Both the position numbers and the translations under genes were made by a program. 64,000 bases of DNA from Neorhodopirellula pilleata (GTDB lineage Bacteria; Planctomycetota; Planctomycetia; Pirellulales; Pirellulaceae), in assembly GCF_007859915.1 (NCBI RefSeq), contig NZ_SJPM01000020.1, positions 1 to 64,000 of the forward strand, written 5' to 3'. Shown piece by piece: positions 18,509 to 27,232 of this stretch. Below the pieces are notes generated by a model. The model was not told the origin of the DNA, ran no database searches, and saw nothing but the letters and a program-made list of their open reading frames with translations. Every line of letters starts with the position of its first letter. Within the stretch, counting starts at the first letter, position 1.

Positions 18509-18808
18509 TCACATTGAACGCTCGAACCACCCACTCTGATCAGAGGCGGCATGGAAGACGCCAAGGATTGCGACAAACTCGTCGCGGTTCTCGAACAGCA
18601 AGACATAGGGAAAACGATGAACCGTTGCCACACGCATGATTCCATAAACGCAGCCAAAAGACTCTGGGCGTTGCGACAAGTCACGTAAGCGATCGCGAAA
18701 TGCGGAACGGAAGCGATTACCTAGATCGACAGAAATGTCGTCGTAGTAGTCGGTCGCGGATTTCAAGTCATCGACGACCATTGGGTGAAAGCGTCGTTTC
18801 TTAACCAT
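18509..18808 (-). CDS. RelE/ParE-superfamily toxin
   Basis: A 99-residue basic protein: KKRRFHPMVVDDLKSATDYYDDIS, then GNRFRSAFRDRLRDLSQRPESFG and RVATVHRFPYVLLFENRDEFVAILGVFHAASD. This matches the ParE/RelE-like fold, with a C-terminal strand of the type VFHAxRD. ParE-type members poison gyrase and RelE-type members cut mRNA; the sequence does not decide which. The start at 18808 is chosen because it overlaps the antitoxin's end by 8 bases, the usual coupling of such pairs. Expected to act in the cytoplasm. Confidence 0.88.
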   Translation of the reverse strand: MVKKRRFHPMVVDDLKSATDYYDDISVDLGNRFRSAFRDRLRDLSQRPESFGCVYGIMRVATVHRFPYVLLFENRDEFVAILGVFHAASDQSGWFERSM

Positions 18809-19007
18809 CCACGCGACGCCAAAGTTCGTCCTCGTCAATTGCGATCGAGGGGTCGGCGTCAAGTTCGGCAGACCGACGGGATGCCTCGCGGATCACGTCA
18901 GGCGGCACAATGATGTGCTCAGGCGAAGACGCGATCTCGTCCCACAATTGAGTTACGATTCGGAGCTTCTCGCTGACAGGAAGGCCGCTTAGATCAGATG
19001 TGTTCAT
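18801..19007 (-). CDS. Addiction-module antitoxin (unstable antitoxin family)
   Basis: A 68-residue acidic protein with the layout of the 'putative addiction module component' family that pairs with ParE/RelE-like toxins: SGLPVSEKLRIVTQLWDEIASSPE, a helical linker VPPDVIREASRRSAELDADPS, and an acidic-to-tryptophan end DEDELWRRVDG. It should neutralise the adjacent toxin. The start at 19007 (ATG) is preferred over an in-frame start ten codons upstream. The upstream 174-codon frame overlaps its start by 14 bases. Confidence 0.87.
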   Translation of the reverse strand: MNTSDLSGLPVSEKLRIVTQLWDEIASSPEHIIVPPDVIREASRRSAELDADPSIAIDEDELWRRVDG

Positions 19008-19518
19008 GCCAGTAGTATAACCGATTAGGTCGCACAACGGAAGGTTTTACGACACCGCCCTGAACGAAGCGAGCGATGCCAACTTCTGCAAGTATCCCGT
19101 CAATTACATTCTGAGTTACGCCAAGACGAGCCCAAACGCTCTGCCAAATTGGATCAAAGTCAGTGTCGACGCGTTTGAAGAAACGCAAGTCATCAATCAA
19201 CAGATCAAGGAACTCGGATTCAGTTAACCATTTGACTTCGCTGAAAACGTCCGAGCGATTACGGACGAGAGAATCAAGGTCATGCGCGAGTTTGATGATA
19301 AGGCCAGGCCGACGCTTGCGGAGAAAATAGAGTAGTCCACGCGATTGCTGGAATTGGATGACCCAGTGGTCATCAAAATCGTCAAGCGGTAACCACGTGA
19401 CGACGAAGCCGACCCCGAACGGGGTCACGGCATTAGGACTGAATGGGCTGCGACCCCGTTCGGGGGCCAAGACGATGTGGTTTTCCGTTGTCCGGTGGTG
19501 TTCGCTTCGCTCGACCAC
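18994..19518 (-). CDS. Hypothetical protein upstream of the toxin-antitoxin pair
   Basis: A 174-codon frame with an unremarkable, globular-looking sequence from about residue 40 on (WLPLDDFDDHWVIQFQQS ... VARFVQGG-type end). I recognise no family. Its first ~40 codons lie in the right copy of the 270-base repeat, so the true start is unclear; a GTG at 19428 or a start beyond the repeat are alternatives. Its end overlaps the antitoxin start by 14 bases. It may be a real orphan gene whose 5' end was replaced by repeat DNA, or only a chance frame. Confidence 0.4.
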   Translation of the reverse strand: MVERSEHHRTTENHIVLAPERGRSPFSPNAVTPFGVGFVVTWLPLDDFDDHWVIQFQQSRGLLYFLRKRRPGLIIKLAHDLDSLVRNRSDVFSEVKWLTESEFLDLLIDDLRFFKRVDTDFDPIWQSVWARLGVTQNVIDGILAEVGIARFVQGGVVKPSVVRPNRLYYWHEHI

Positions 19519-19678
19519 CGGCTAATGGCTGACAACGCCTTCGGCGTAAGGGGAGTGGAGCTTCGCTGACAGCCCAACGCGAACATCCCCATTTCGATTA
19601 CGAGCACGAGCACCGTTTCACTGAGCACGAGCACGAGAGACACTTCGTGCCAGAACGGTTGACGTCACCTGGGACGGA
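19411..19678. repeat. Right copy of the 270-bp dispersed repeat
   Basis: Direct-repeat partner of 18117-18388. The two share GACCCCGAACGGGGTCAC at the left, GATGTGGTTTTCCGTTGTCC in the middle and TTGACGTCACCTGGGACGGA at the right, with numerous single-base differences, so the duplication is not recent. The copies bracket the toxin-antitoxin pair. No transposase is encoded in either copy. Confidence 0.75.
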
Positions 19679-19776
19679 CACCGTGTATCCGAGCTCCAGT
19701 GCTCTTGCGATGACTCGATGTTCCGCAATTGCAGCCTTCTGTGCGGTATCCATTCGTTGCGTTTTTTTCTTGAAAG

Positions 19777-19850
19777 TCGGGGCGACAAGATTTGAACTTG
19801 CGACCTCTGCGTCCCGAACGCAGCGCTCTACCAGGCTGAGCCACGCCCCG
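19777..19850 (-). tRNA. tRNA-Pro (anticodon CGG)
   Basis: Read on the minus strand this folds as a full cloverleaf: acceptor stem CGGGGCG/CGCCCCG, D-arm with GCTCAG..CCTGGTAGAGC, anticodon stem CTGCG/CGCAG around the loop TTCGGGA (anticodon CGG, proline), and T-arm with GTTCAAATC. Discriminator base A; the CCA end is not encoded. Confidence 0.96.
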
Positions 19851-19993
19851 ATGTGGTTGGTGTGGTGGATATGTTCGTTACTTTTTCTCCGCTCGTCAAT
19901 GTCCTATTTTTCAACCTGTTCGAGTACACTGGTGGCCTTCCCCGCCGTTGTTTCGGATTTACGAGACACAACTCCCCCGCCTTGAGGAAATCG

Positions 19994-21529
19994 ATGCTTC
20001 GTTCGCTCCCAATCTCATTTTCGTTCTTCTGGCTGCTTGGATTCGTTGGTTCCGCCCAGGCCGAACTGCAGCTTCCTTCGATTTTTGGTGATTCGATGGT
20101 CATCCAGCGTGACCAAAAAGTTCACGTGTGGGGCTGGACCAATCCGGGGCAGGAAGTGACGGCGCAGTTGGGTGATCGTTCGGGGAAAGCGACCGCATCG
20201 GATTCGGGCCGGTTCGACTTGATGATCAACCCGCTGCCCGCCGGGGGGCCTTACGAACTCGTTATCAACGCGGACGAACAAAAGGTTTTTACCGACGTGC
20301 TCGTCGGTGAAGTGTGGGTTTGCTCGGGGCAATCCAACATGGCTTGGCCGATCCAGTCGGCCAACGACGCGGATCTCGAAATGCTGTCGGCGAATTTTCC
20401 TGAGATTCGGTTGATTTCCGTTCCCCAGGTCGGCACCCAGGAACCACAACGCGATTTCGAAGGTAGCTGGAAAGCGGCAACGCCCGAATCGGTTGCCGAT
20501 TTCTCCGCCGTCGGCTTTCTGTTTGGTCGACGTCTGCATCAAGTCTTGGATGTTCCGATCGGATTGATCGACAACGCTTGGGGCGGTTCGTCGGCGGAGG
20601 CTTGGATCCCTCGGGACGTACTGGAAAAGGATGGCAAGTATGATGGATTACTCGCCGATTGGGATCAGCGAATGGCAAACTATGACTACCAAGCGATCGT
20701 GGCGGACTGGGAAACGAAGCATCGCAAATGGGTGGCCGACGGACGCAAGGGCAACCCGCCTCGGCGGCCACGGGACGATTCCGCAGGCAATCATCGGCCG
20801 GCCAATATCTACAACGGTGTGTTGTTGCCGACGATCGGTTACACGATGCGTGGGGTGATTTGGTATCAGGGCGAATCGAACGCGTCGCGGGCGTACCAAT
20901 ACCGCGATCTGTTTCCACTGATGATTCAAACGTGGCGTGAGAAATGGAGCCAAGGTGATTTTCCATTTTACTGGGTTCAGTTGGCCGACTTCCGAGCCGA
21001 AACCGACCAACCGACCGACAGCGATTGGGCCGAGCTGCGTGAAGCCCAAACGATGACCATGACGCGGCTCGCCAATACGGGGCAAGCCGTCATCGTGGAC
21101 ATCGGCGAAGGGCGTGACATTCACCCTCGCAACAAACAAATTGTGGCCAACCGGTTGGCGCGATGGGCACTGGCGAAGGACTACGGTTACGACATCGTTC
21201 ATCAAAGCCCGACGTTTGCCGACGTTCAATTCGATGGCAAGCAGGCGACGCTGACGTTCGACTATGTCGGCGCGGGGCTATACACATTTGACGTCAACGA
21301 ACCGATCGGTTTTGCGATCGCGGGTGAGGATAGGGTTTTCCATACCGCCGATGCCAAACTGGTGGGCAAAAACAAGATCATCGTGAGTTCGACAGAGGTG
21401 CCCGAACCGGTCGCCGTCCGTTACGCTTGGGCGGACAACCCGGTGAGCAATGTGCAAAGCCGTGATGGACTTCCGTTGACACCGTTTCGAACGGACCAGT
21501 GGCCGGGCGTGACGGCTCCGGCGGAGTAG
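19994..21529 (+). CDS. Sialate O-acetylesterase-like secreted SGNH esterase
   Basis: A 511-residue exported esterase expected to remove O-acetyl groups from sugars (sialic acid or other acetylated glycans). Residues 1-25 form a signal peptide ending AQAEL. An N-terminal beta domain follows (FGDSMVIQRDQKVHVWGW). The nucleophile motif VCSGQSNMAWPI is the family's block I; GVIWYQGESNA is the second conserved block, and GEGRDIHPRNK carries the catalytic Asp-x-x-His region. The start ATG at 19994 has a GAGG ribosome site 8 bases upstream; the longer in-frame frame from 19853 is not a better start. A transporter gene follows after 40 bases. Confidence 0.94.
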   Translation: MLRSLPISFSFFWLLGFVGSAQAELQLPSIFGDSMVIQRDQKVHVWGWTNPGQEVTAQLGDRSGKATASDSGRFDLMINPLPAGGPYELVINADEQKVFTDVLVGEVWVCSGQSNMAWPIQSANDADLEMLSANFPEIRLISVPQVGTQEPQRDFEGSWKAATPESVADFSAVGFLFGRRLHQVLDVPIGLIDNAWGGSSAEAWIPRDVLEKDGKYDGLLADWDQRMANYDYQAIVADWETKHRKWVADGRKGNPPRRPRDDSAGNHRPANIYNGVLLPTIGYTMRGVIWYQGESNASRAYQYRDLFPLMIQTWREKWSQGDFPFYWVQLADFRAETDQPTDSDWAELREAQTMTMTRLANTGQAVIVDIGEGRDIHPRNKQIVANRLARWALAKDYGYDIVHQSPTFADVQFDGKQATLTFDYVGAGLYTFDVNEPIGFAIAGEDRVFHTADAKLVGKNKIIVSSTEVPEPVAVRYAWADNPVSNVQSRDGLPLTPFRTDQWPGVTAPAE

Positions 21530-21569
21530 TCCCCAATCGAATCATCGGCTTTTTACCCGAACGGAAACC

Positions 21570-22862
21570 GTGATCAACGGAGCCTCTTCTCACACGACCG
21601 GCGTTCTGTTCGGGTTCGCCTTTCTCAGCGCCGCGTCCTACGTCCTCAACAGCACGCTCGGGGTTAGCTTGTACCTGGCCCGGATCGGCGCGAACGCGTT
21701 GCCGATGGTCTTGGTCGTGTCGGCCGTTACGGTCGTCATCGTTTCGGCCTTGACCTATTTGGTGATTCTTTGGGTGCCGGCGAAGCGTTGCATGATTGCG
21801 ATTTGGGGTTTACTCGCCGCTGCGTCGCTGGCCCTCTCGGTTGGTCTGGAGGATTCCGACCACTCGGTCTATCTGCTCGGGGCCATTTATGTGTTGGCGG
21901 AGATCCGTGGTTGTCTCAATACGGTGTTCTTAACGACCGTGATGACGGACGCGTTCGGACATCTTCCGAGTAAACGCCCTTACGCCCTCGTTTCGGCGGG
22001 TGCCCCGGTAGCCGGCATCGCCACCGGATTGATCCTTAACTACGAGGCATCTGAAATCACCGACGTTCAAACGATGCAGATGATTGCGGGACTGGATGTT
22101 GCGGTGGTGGTTTGTTTGGTTCTGTTTCGCGTTTCGAGGAACCAAGTGAGTGAGCTCGCAAACGACGACTCGCCCGCCGAGTCCGACCGAGCGGTTTTCA
22201 TTCCCGAGGAATCGATACCCGAGGAGTCTGATGGTCCCCTCCCCGATATCCTTCGGTTTATGTACCGCTATCGGTTTTATCTGGGGGCATTGATCGTTTT
22301 GAAAACGGTCGCGTTGACGTTGATCGGTTACCAGTGGAAGTTCGCCGTTTCGAACTATTTGCATTCAGACGAAACCGCGTTGATTGCGTATTTCGCCGCT
22401 TATTTTGCGGTGACCGACGTCATTATTTTGGCAACTCAGATTTTGCTTGCCGGTCGGTTGCTCGATCGGTTCGGAATCCCGTTTGCGCTGATCGGTTTTC
22501 CGGTTTTGCTTCTCGCGCTAGGCGGATTGTCTTATGGCGTGCACTCGGCTTACGGTTGGTTTTTGCTGTTGACGCTTGCCAAAGGAAGCGATGTGATCCG
22601 TCGATCGATCCATGACCCCGCCGTGATCGCTTCCTTTTCGCTGTTGCGGGAGCGGATGCGGCGAGGTGCGATCGTGGTGATCAAAGGTATTTTCAAGCCG
22701 ATCGCTGAGGTGCTCACGGCATCGGCATTGTTCCTTTATGCCGAAAACGCTCCCTTTGAGTCGCTAACTATCTATTGGTGGGCGGTCTTGATCCCGTGGG
22801 TGGCAGCGGCCGGGATGGTTTGTTTGCTCCGTCGCCACTGGAAAGCTATGAGATGGACTTGA
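21570..22862 (+). CDS. Multi-pass transporter, ATP/ADP-translocase (NTT)-like or MFS
   Basis: A 430-residue integral membrane protein with about 10-12 hydrophobic helices. The segment YVLAEIRGCLNTVFL followed by DAFGHLPSKRPYALVSAGAPVAG resembles the helix pair with a central basic loop found in NTT-type nucleotide transporters and their MFS relatives. A hydrophilic acidic loop (about residues 195-225) splits two bundles. The GTG start at 21570 lies 40 bases after the esterase stop, so co-transcription is likely; it may import a product of the esterase or serve the downstream operon, but the substrate is unknown. Confidence 0.75.
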   Translation: MINGASSHTTGVLFGFAFLSAASYVLNSTLGVSLYLARIGANALPMVLVVSAVTVVIVSALTYLVILWVPAKRCMIAIWGLLAAASLALSVGLEDSDHSVYLLGAIYVLAEIRGCLNTVFLTTVMTDAFGHLPSKRPYALVSAGAPVAGIATGLILNYEASEITDVQTMQMIAGLDVAVVVCLVLFRVSRNQVSELANDDSPAESDRAVFIPEESIPEESDGPLPDILRFMYRYRFYLGALIVLKTVALTLIGYQWKFAVSNYLHSDETALIAYFAAYFAVTDVIILATQILLAGRLLDRFGIPFALIGFPVLLLALGGLSYGVHSAYGWFLLLTLAKGSDVIRRSIHDPAVIASFSLLRERMRRGAIVVIKGIFKPIAEVLTASALFLYAENAPFESLTIYWWAVLIPWVAAAGMVCLLRRHWKAMRWT

Positions 22863-22978
22863 AGTTCGATGGAGAGCTATTTTCTAGAATTTTAGTGAAA
22901 CCCACTGGTGTCCAAGAAACGCGATGAGTACAACTCGCGCCGCCGCTATCTCAGCGGCTTGTCTTTGGATGGCACTTG

Positions 22979-23731
22979 ATGCAACATTCTCTGCGTCTGC
23001 GGATTCAGGCCCAACCGACTGATTCGACCTGTGGGCCGACGTGCCTGCAGTCGGTTTATGCGTTTTACGATGACCCGGTGGATCTGAGCCAGTTGATTGA
23101 TGAGGTCGGCCAATTGCCCAACGGCGGCACGATGGCGGTGCAATTGGCTTGTCATGCGTTGATGCGCGGATACCACGCGACGATTTATACATACAATCTA
23201 CTGCTGTTTGATCCGACTTGGTTTGGTCGCGGGGCGGAAGACTCTTCGGAGCGGCAAGCGTTGCTCGCCGAGAAGTTGTCGCGCCAAGCGGAACTTAAAG
23301 GCGGCTTCGACGAACGGATCGGTCCGGCCACGGAAGCCTACCTCAAATACCTGCGACTCGGCGGACGGTTACGGATGGAGCCGCTTGAAGAAGAACTGTT
23401 GATTCGTTCGTTGAGCGCCAATGTACCTGTGTTGAGCGGACTTAGCGCGACGTTCTTGTACCAAGAACCTCGCGAACGGTCGCACCCGCCGAATCAATTC
23501 GGCAAGAGCAGCATCCCTGATGACGTCGGCGGTGAACCGGCCGGACACTTTGTCGTCCTGAGTGGCTACGATCCCCAGTCACGTCAGGTGATGGTGAACG
23601 ATCCGTTGGCCAAGAATCCGTTCTCGGCGACGTCTTCTTATTCCATGCCATTGGCCAACGTGGCTGCGGCGATCTTGTTGGGTATCGTGACGTACGATGC
23701 CAACTTGTTGATGATACAAAAGTCGAATTGA
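22979..23731 (+). CDS. C39-like cysteine peptidase
   Basis: A 250-residue protein of papain-like (peptidase C39-like) type. The nucleophile context QPTDSTCGPTCLQSVYAFY puts Cys18 at the start of a helix. The catalytic His is about residue 190 in AGHFVVLSGYD, and the Asp/Asn follows in VMVNDPLA. There is no signal peptide or ABC domain, so it acts in the cytoplasm. It is the first gene of a four-gene set; its stop is separated from the next ATG by two bases. It may trim or activate the peptide-like product made by the two ligases downstream, which is inference from context. Confidence 0.82.
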   Translation: MQHSLRLRIQAQPTDSTCGPTCLQSVYAFYDDPVDLSQLIDEVGQLPNGGTMAVQLACHALMRGYHATIYTYNLLLFDPTWFGRGAEDSSERQALLAEKLSRQAELKGGFDERIGPATEAYLKYLRLGGRLRMEPLEEELLIRSLSANVPVLSGLSATFLYQEPRERSHPPNQFGKSSIPDDVGGEPAGHFVVLSGYDPQSRQVMVNDPLAKNPFSATSSYSMPLANVAAAILLGIVTYDANLLMIQKSN

Positions 23732-23733
23732 CG

Positions 23734-25191
23734 ATGGACCGAGTGATTGTTACGGAATCGAGCGACCCGTGGATCAAAGAGATCGCCGGTGTGGCGATCG
23801 TCGACGCGACGGAGTACCTAACGGACCCAAAATGGAGTCGCCAGCGTGGCGTGAAGGTCTGTTGTTTGCCCAAAACGTTCCAGTACCAAAGCATCGGCTA
23901 CTACGTCGCGTTGTTGGCCGACGCGCGTGGGCACCGCCCCGTGCCCAGCGTGATGACGGTGCAGGATTTGACCGGACGGGCGGCGGTGCGATTGATCCCG
24001 AAGTCCTTGGAAGAAACGATTCAACAAAGTCTCGAGTCGTTGCAAACGGACAAGTTCACCTTGTCAGTCTACTTCGGACAAAACACGGCAAAACGCCACG
24101 CCAGATTAGCTAAGGATCTGTTCAATCTTTTCCAAGCTCCGTTGTTGCGGTTTGAGTTTTCACGACGTAGCAAGTGGCGTTTACGAAAAGCTTGCACGTT
24201 CGGCGTCAGCGACATCCCCGAAGCTCACCGACCATTCGTGGTGGAATTTGCCAACGAGTATTTTGCCCGGCATCAGTCGATTCGAACGACGCACAAGTCG
24301 AGCCGCTTCGACATGGCGATTTTACACAATCCCGAGGAAGGTGATTTGGCGCCCTCCGATTCGGCCGCGTTGAAAAAGATGGTCAAGGCCGCCGCCGCGT
24401 CGGGAATCGCGGCGGAATTGATCACCAAAGACGACGCCGGACGTTTGTTGGAATTCGATGCGTTGTTCATCCGCGAAACGACCGCCGTCGATCACCATAC
24501 TTACCGGATGGCCAGGCGAGCCGAACGGGAAGGTTTGGTGGTGCTCGACGACCCGCAATCGATTCTGCGATGCACGAACAAAGTTTTTCTGGCCGAGTTG
24601 CTGGAAAAATCGAAGGTTCCTATTCCCCAAACGATGATCGTCCATCGGGGCAACCAGGACCTCGTTGCTCAAAAACTCGGATTGCCGTGCGTGCTCAAAC
24701 GACCCGACAGCGCGTTTTCGCAAGGCGTCGTCAAAGCAAACACGGAACGCGAACTGCACGATCACTTAGCCAATTTCTTTCAAGCGTCCGAACTGGTGAT
24801 CGCTCAATCCTATATGCCGACCGACTTTGATTGGCGGATCGGCATCCTCGATCGGCGACCGATGTTCGCTTGCAAGTATCACATGGCACGCGGTCATTGG
24901 CAGATCGCCAAACACACCGAAGCCCAAGACCCGACGTTCGGTAAGTTCGAAACCTTGCCAATCGAAATGGCACCTCGCAAGGCGGTTGCCGTCGCTCAAA
25001 AGGCAGCTGACTTGATCGGCGACGGCTTGTATGGCGTCGACATCAAAGAGAGCGGCGGACAGTTTTTTGTGATCGAGGTCAATGACAATCCGAATTTGGA
25101 CTCCGGCGTCGAAGACAAGTTACTTCGGGATGACTTGTATCTGCGGATTATGGAATCGTTCGTCCGTCGATTGGAAAAGAAGAAGGCTTGA
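23734..25191 (+). CDS. RimK-like ATP-grasp ligase with RLAN-type N-terminal domain
   Basis: A 485-residue amide-bond ligase. Residues about 1-190 form the extended N-terminal region typical of 'RimK-like ATP-grasp' proteins (GVKVCCLPKTFQYQSIGYYVALLADARGHRPVPS). Residues about 285-480 form the ATP-grasp domain: KVFLAELLEKSKVPIPQT, LPCVLKRPDSAFSQGVVK, QSYMPTDFDWRIGIL and the Mg-binding end FFVIEVNDNPNLDSG. Such enzymes join an amino acid, usually glutamate, to a carboxylate using ATP. The ATG at 23734 sits 2 bases past the peptidase stop, and the next ATG overlaps this gene's TGA. The real substrate is unknown. Confidence 0.92.
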   Translation: MDRVIVTESSDPWIKEIAGVAIVDATEYLTDPKWSRQRGVKVCCLPKTFQYQSIGYYVALLADARGHRPVPSVMTVQDLTGRAAVRLIPKSLEETIQQSLESLQTDKFTLSVYFGQNTAKRHARLAKDLFNLFQAPLLRFEFSRRSKWRLRKACTFGVSDIPEAHRPFVVEFANEYFARHQSIRTTHKSSRFDMAILHNPEEGDLAPSDSAALKKMVKAAAASGIAAELITKDDAGRLLEFDALFIRETTAVDHHTYRMARRAEREGLVVLDDPQSILRCTNKVFLAELLEKSKVPIPQTMIVHRGNQDLVAQKLGLPCVLKRPDSAFSQGVVKANTERELHDHLANFFQASELVIAQSYMPTDFDWRIGILDRRPMFACKYHMARGHWQIAKHTEAQDPTFGKFETLPIEMAPRKAVAVAQKAADLIGDGLYGVDIKESGGQFFVIEVNDNPNLDSGVEDKLLRDDLYLRIMESFVRRLEKKKA

Positions 25192-26462
25192 TGATGAGTG
25201 AATTGCATTTGTTCGACGCGTTCGGCATCGAACTCGAATACATGATCGTCGACGAAGAAACACTCGATATCGCTCCGCGAGCCGACGATGTGTTGTTGGC
25301 CCTGAATCGTTTGAACGATTCAAGCATCACGGTCCCGCCGACGGATTTTGAGCAGGGAGCCATCACTTGGTCCAATGAACTCGCCCGTCATGTCTTGGAA
25401 CTCAAGACGACCGATCCCGCCAAGCGTTTATCGCGGGTGGCGAGCGATTTCGAGAACGCGTTGTCGGCGATCAAGAGTACCCTCTCGGGTGACGGGTTGC
25501 GTTTGCTTCCGACGGCCATGCATCCGTGGATGAATCCGGCGACTCAAACGCAGCTTTGGCCGCACGAGTATCATGAAATTTACGAAACCTACGACCGGAT
25601 CTTCGATTGTCGGTCGCACGGGTGGGCGAACGTGCAGAGCGTTCATTTGAACTTGCCGTTTCATGGCGAAGAGGAGTTTGCCAAATTGCATGCGGCAGTG
25701 CGTTTGCTTTTGCCGATCTTGCCGGCTTTGGCGGCGAGTTCGCCGATCGTCGATGGCAGGGCGACCGGACGCCGGGACTCTCGGTTGCAATACTACATCG
25801 ATCACTGCCGCGTGATTCCTTCGTTGACCGGGCCGATCATTCCCGAAGCGGTCTACGACGAATCGACTTACGAATCCACCATCTTCGCTCCGATACGCCG
25901 AGACATCCTGCCGCACGATCCAAATCAAGTGATGAACCACGAGTTCCTCAACGCTCGTGGTGCGATCGCGCGATTCGATCGCGGTTCGATCGAGGTCCGC
26001 GTGATGGACGTGCAAGAGTACCCCGGCGCGGATCTGGCGATTTGTGGATTGGTGGTTTGCGTCGCCAAGCTCTTGGTCGCCGAAACATGGACGTCGCTGG
26101 ACCGGCAAAAAGAAATGCCAACCTCATCGCTGCGGACGCTCTTGGATCAAATCATCGTCGACGGCGAAAGGACCGTGATCACTGACCTGGAGTTCTTGCA
26201 ACATTTTGCGATCGACGAACCCAAGATCACCGCAAAAGATTTGTGGACGATCTTGATCGAACGGGCTCGCGATGGCGACTCCAGTCTCGATGCGGTGGCG
26301 GCGCCGTTGGAAGTCATCCGCAAACATGGTACGTTGGCGACGCGGATCTTGAAGACGCTGGACGTTCGACCTGGCGATCCGATCTCGCCCGAAGCGTTGC
26401 ATGACGTTTATCAGGAACTCGCCGATTGCTTGAGCCGCTGGGAACCGTTCTATCCATCGTGA
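25191..26462 (+). CDS. GCS2-family carboxylate-amine ligase
   Basis: A 423-residue glutamate-cysteine-ligase-type enzyme (GCS2/YbdK family) that would form an ATP-dependent amide bond. The diagnostic start LFDAFGIELEYMIVDEETLDI supplies the metal-binding Glu-x-Glu. QSVHLNLPFHGEEEF and RFDRGSIEVRVMDVQEYPGADL are further family blocks. The length is greater than the ~370 residues usual for YbdK. Its ATG shares bases with the preceding TGA. Since an ATP-grasp ligase precedes it, it is likely to add a second residue to the same product; gamma-glutamyl-cysteine formation cannot be assumed. Confidence 0.9.
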   Translation: MMSELHLFDAFGIELEYMIVDEETLDIAPRADDVLLALNRLNDSSITVPPTDFEQGAITWSNELARHVLELKTTDPAKRLSRVASDFENALSAIKSTLSGDGLRLLPTAMHPWMNPATQTQLWPHEYHEIYETYDRIFDCRSHGWANVQSVHLNLPFHGEEEFAKLHAAVRLLLPILPALAASSPIVDGRATGRRDSRLQYYIDHCRVIPSLTGPIIPEAVYDESTYESTIFAPIRRDILPHDPNQVMNHEFLNARGAIARFDRGSIEVRVMDVQEYPGADLAICGLVVCVAKLLVAETWTSLDRQKEMPTSSLRTLLDQIIVDGERTVITDLEFLQHFAIDEPKITAKDLWTILIERARDGDSSLDAVAAPLEVIRKHGTLATRILKTLDVRPGDPISPEALHDVYQELADCLSRWEPFYPS

Positions 26463-27232
26463 ATCGAGTCACCGGCCCCACTTCACCGCATTGGTTGATC
26501 ACGTGCGAGCACGGTGGCAACGACGTCCCTGCGGCGTACGCCGTGCATTTTCAATCCGCTCACGCGAAACGGTGCTTAAACAGTCATCGCGGTTACGACC
26601 CGGGGGCGTTGGATGCGGCAAAGCGGTTCGCGGTCGCCTTGGACGCGCCGTTGATATCCTCCACCACGACTCGTTTGCTGGTCGACTTGAATCGCAGCGA
26701 ATCGTCGTCCGATGTGATCTCGGAGTTTGCTCGCGTGCTCAGCGATGGCCAACGCGAGTCGTTGATTCGCCGTTTTCATCGGCCCTACCGTCAAAAGGTG
26801 ATTGACCACTTAGACGCGGTCATCAAACCAAACGAGCGGATCATTCACCTGTCGATACACACGTTCGTCCCACGTTTCCGAGGACAGCTTCGCCAAGTGG
26901 ACGTGGGGATTTTGTACGATCCCGCTCGGTCACACGAAGCCGTTTTTTGTGAACGTTGGATCTCAAAATTACAAATGGCTAACCGGCGTTGGCGAGTCAG
27001 TGCCAATGAGCCGTATGCGGGCACCGACGATGGTTTGACGACAACTTGCCGAGGCCTATTCGATGCCGAACAATACTTGGGCATCGAAGTCGAGATCAAC
27101 CATCGTTATCACAAGCGATCGCGAACGGGAGTGGAGCGAATCACGGATCGATTGATTCACGGGTTGGCGAGTCCGTCAATGGGAGCTCCGTTGAGCCCCG
27201 CAGCAAGTTATCAGGAGGATTCGCGACAGTGA
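26459..27232 (+). CDS. N-formylglutamate amidohydrolase-like hydrolase
   Basis: A 257-residue zinc-type amidohydrolase. Family motifs are all visible: LITCEHGGNDVPAAY, NSHRGYDPGALDAA, RLLVDLNRSESS, IHLSIHTFVPRF and GIEVEINHRY. Classical members cleave N-formyl-L-glutamate in histidine breakdown, but no hut gene is present, so it more likely acts on a glutamyl amide made by the two upstream ligases. The GTG start at 26459 overlaps the GCS2 stop (GTGA). Its last 22 bases overlap the end of the convergent anti-sigma gene. Confidence 0.9.
   Translation: MNRVTGPTSPHWLITCEHGGNDVPAAYAVHFQSAHAKRCLNSHRGYDPGALDAAKRFAVALDAPLISSTTTRLLVDLNRSESSSDVISEFARVLSDGQRESLIRRFHRPYRQKVIDHLDAVIKPNERIIHLSIHTFVPRFRGQLRQVDVGILYDPARSHEAVFCERWISKLQMANRRWRVSANEPYAGTDDGLTTTCRGLFDAEQYLGIEVEINHRYHKRSRTGVERITDRLIHGLASPSMGAPLSPAASYQEDSRQ

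Noticed and set aside
19777..19850. tRNA-Pro as an integration site for a genomic island
   Set aside because: I could not find a direct repeat of the tRNA 3' end and no integrase gene is present nearby.
25191..26462. Glutathione biosynthesis (gshA role) for the GCS2 gene
   Set aside because: The partner is a RimK-like ATP-grasp protein rather than a recognisable glutathione synthetase, and GCS2/YbdK proteins often do not make gamma-glutamylcysteine.
26459..27232. Histidine-degradation role for the N-formylglutamate amidohydrolase-like gene
   Set aside because: No hutH, hutU or hutI gene is in the window, and the gene is translationally fused to an amidoligase operon.
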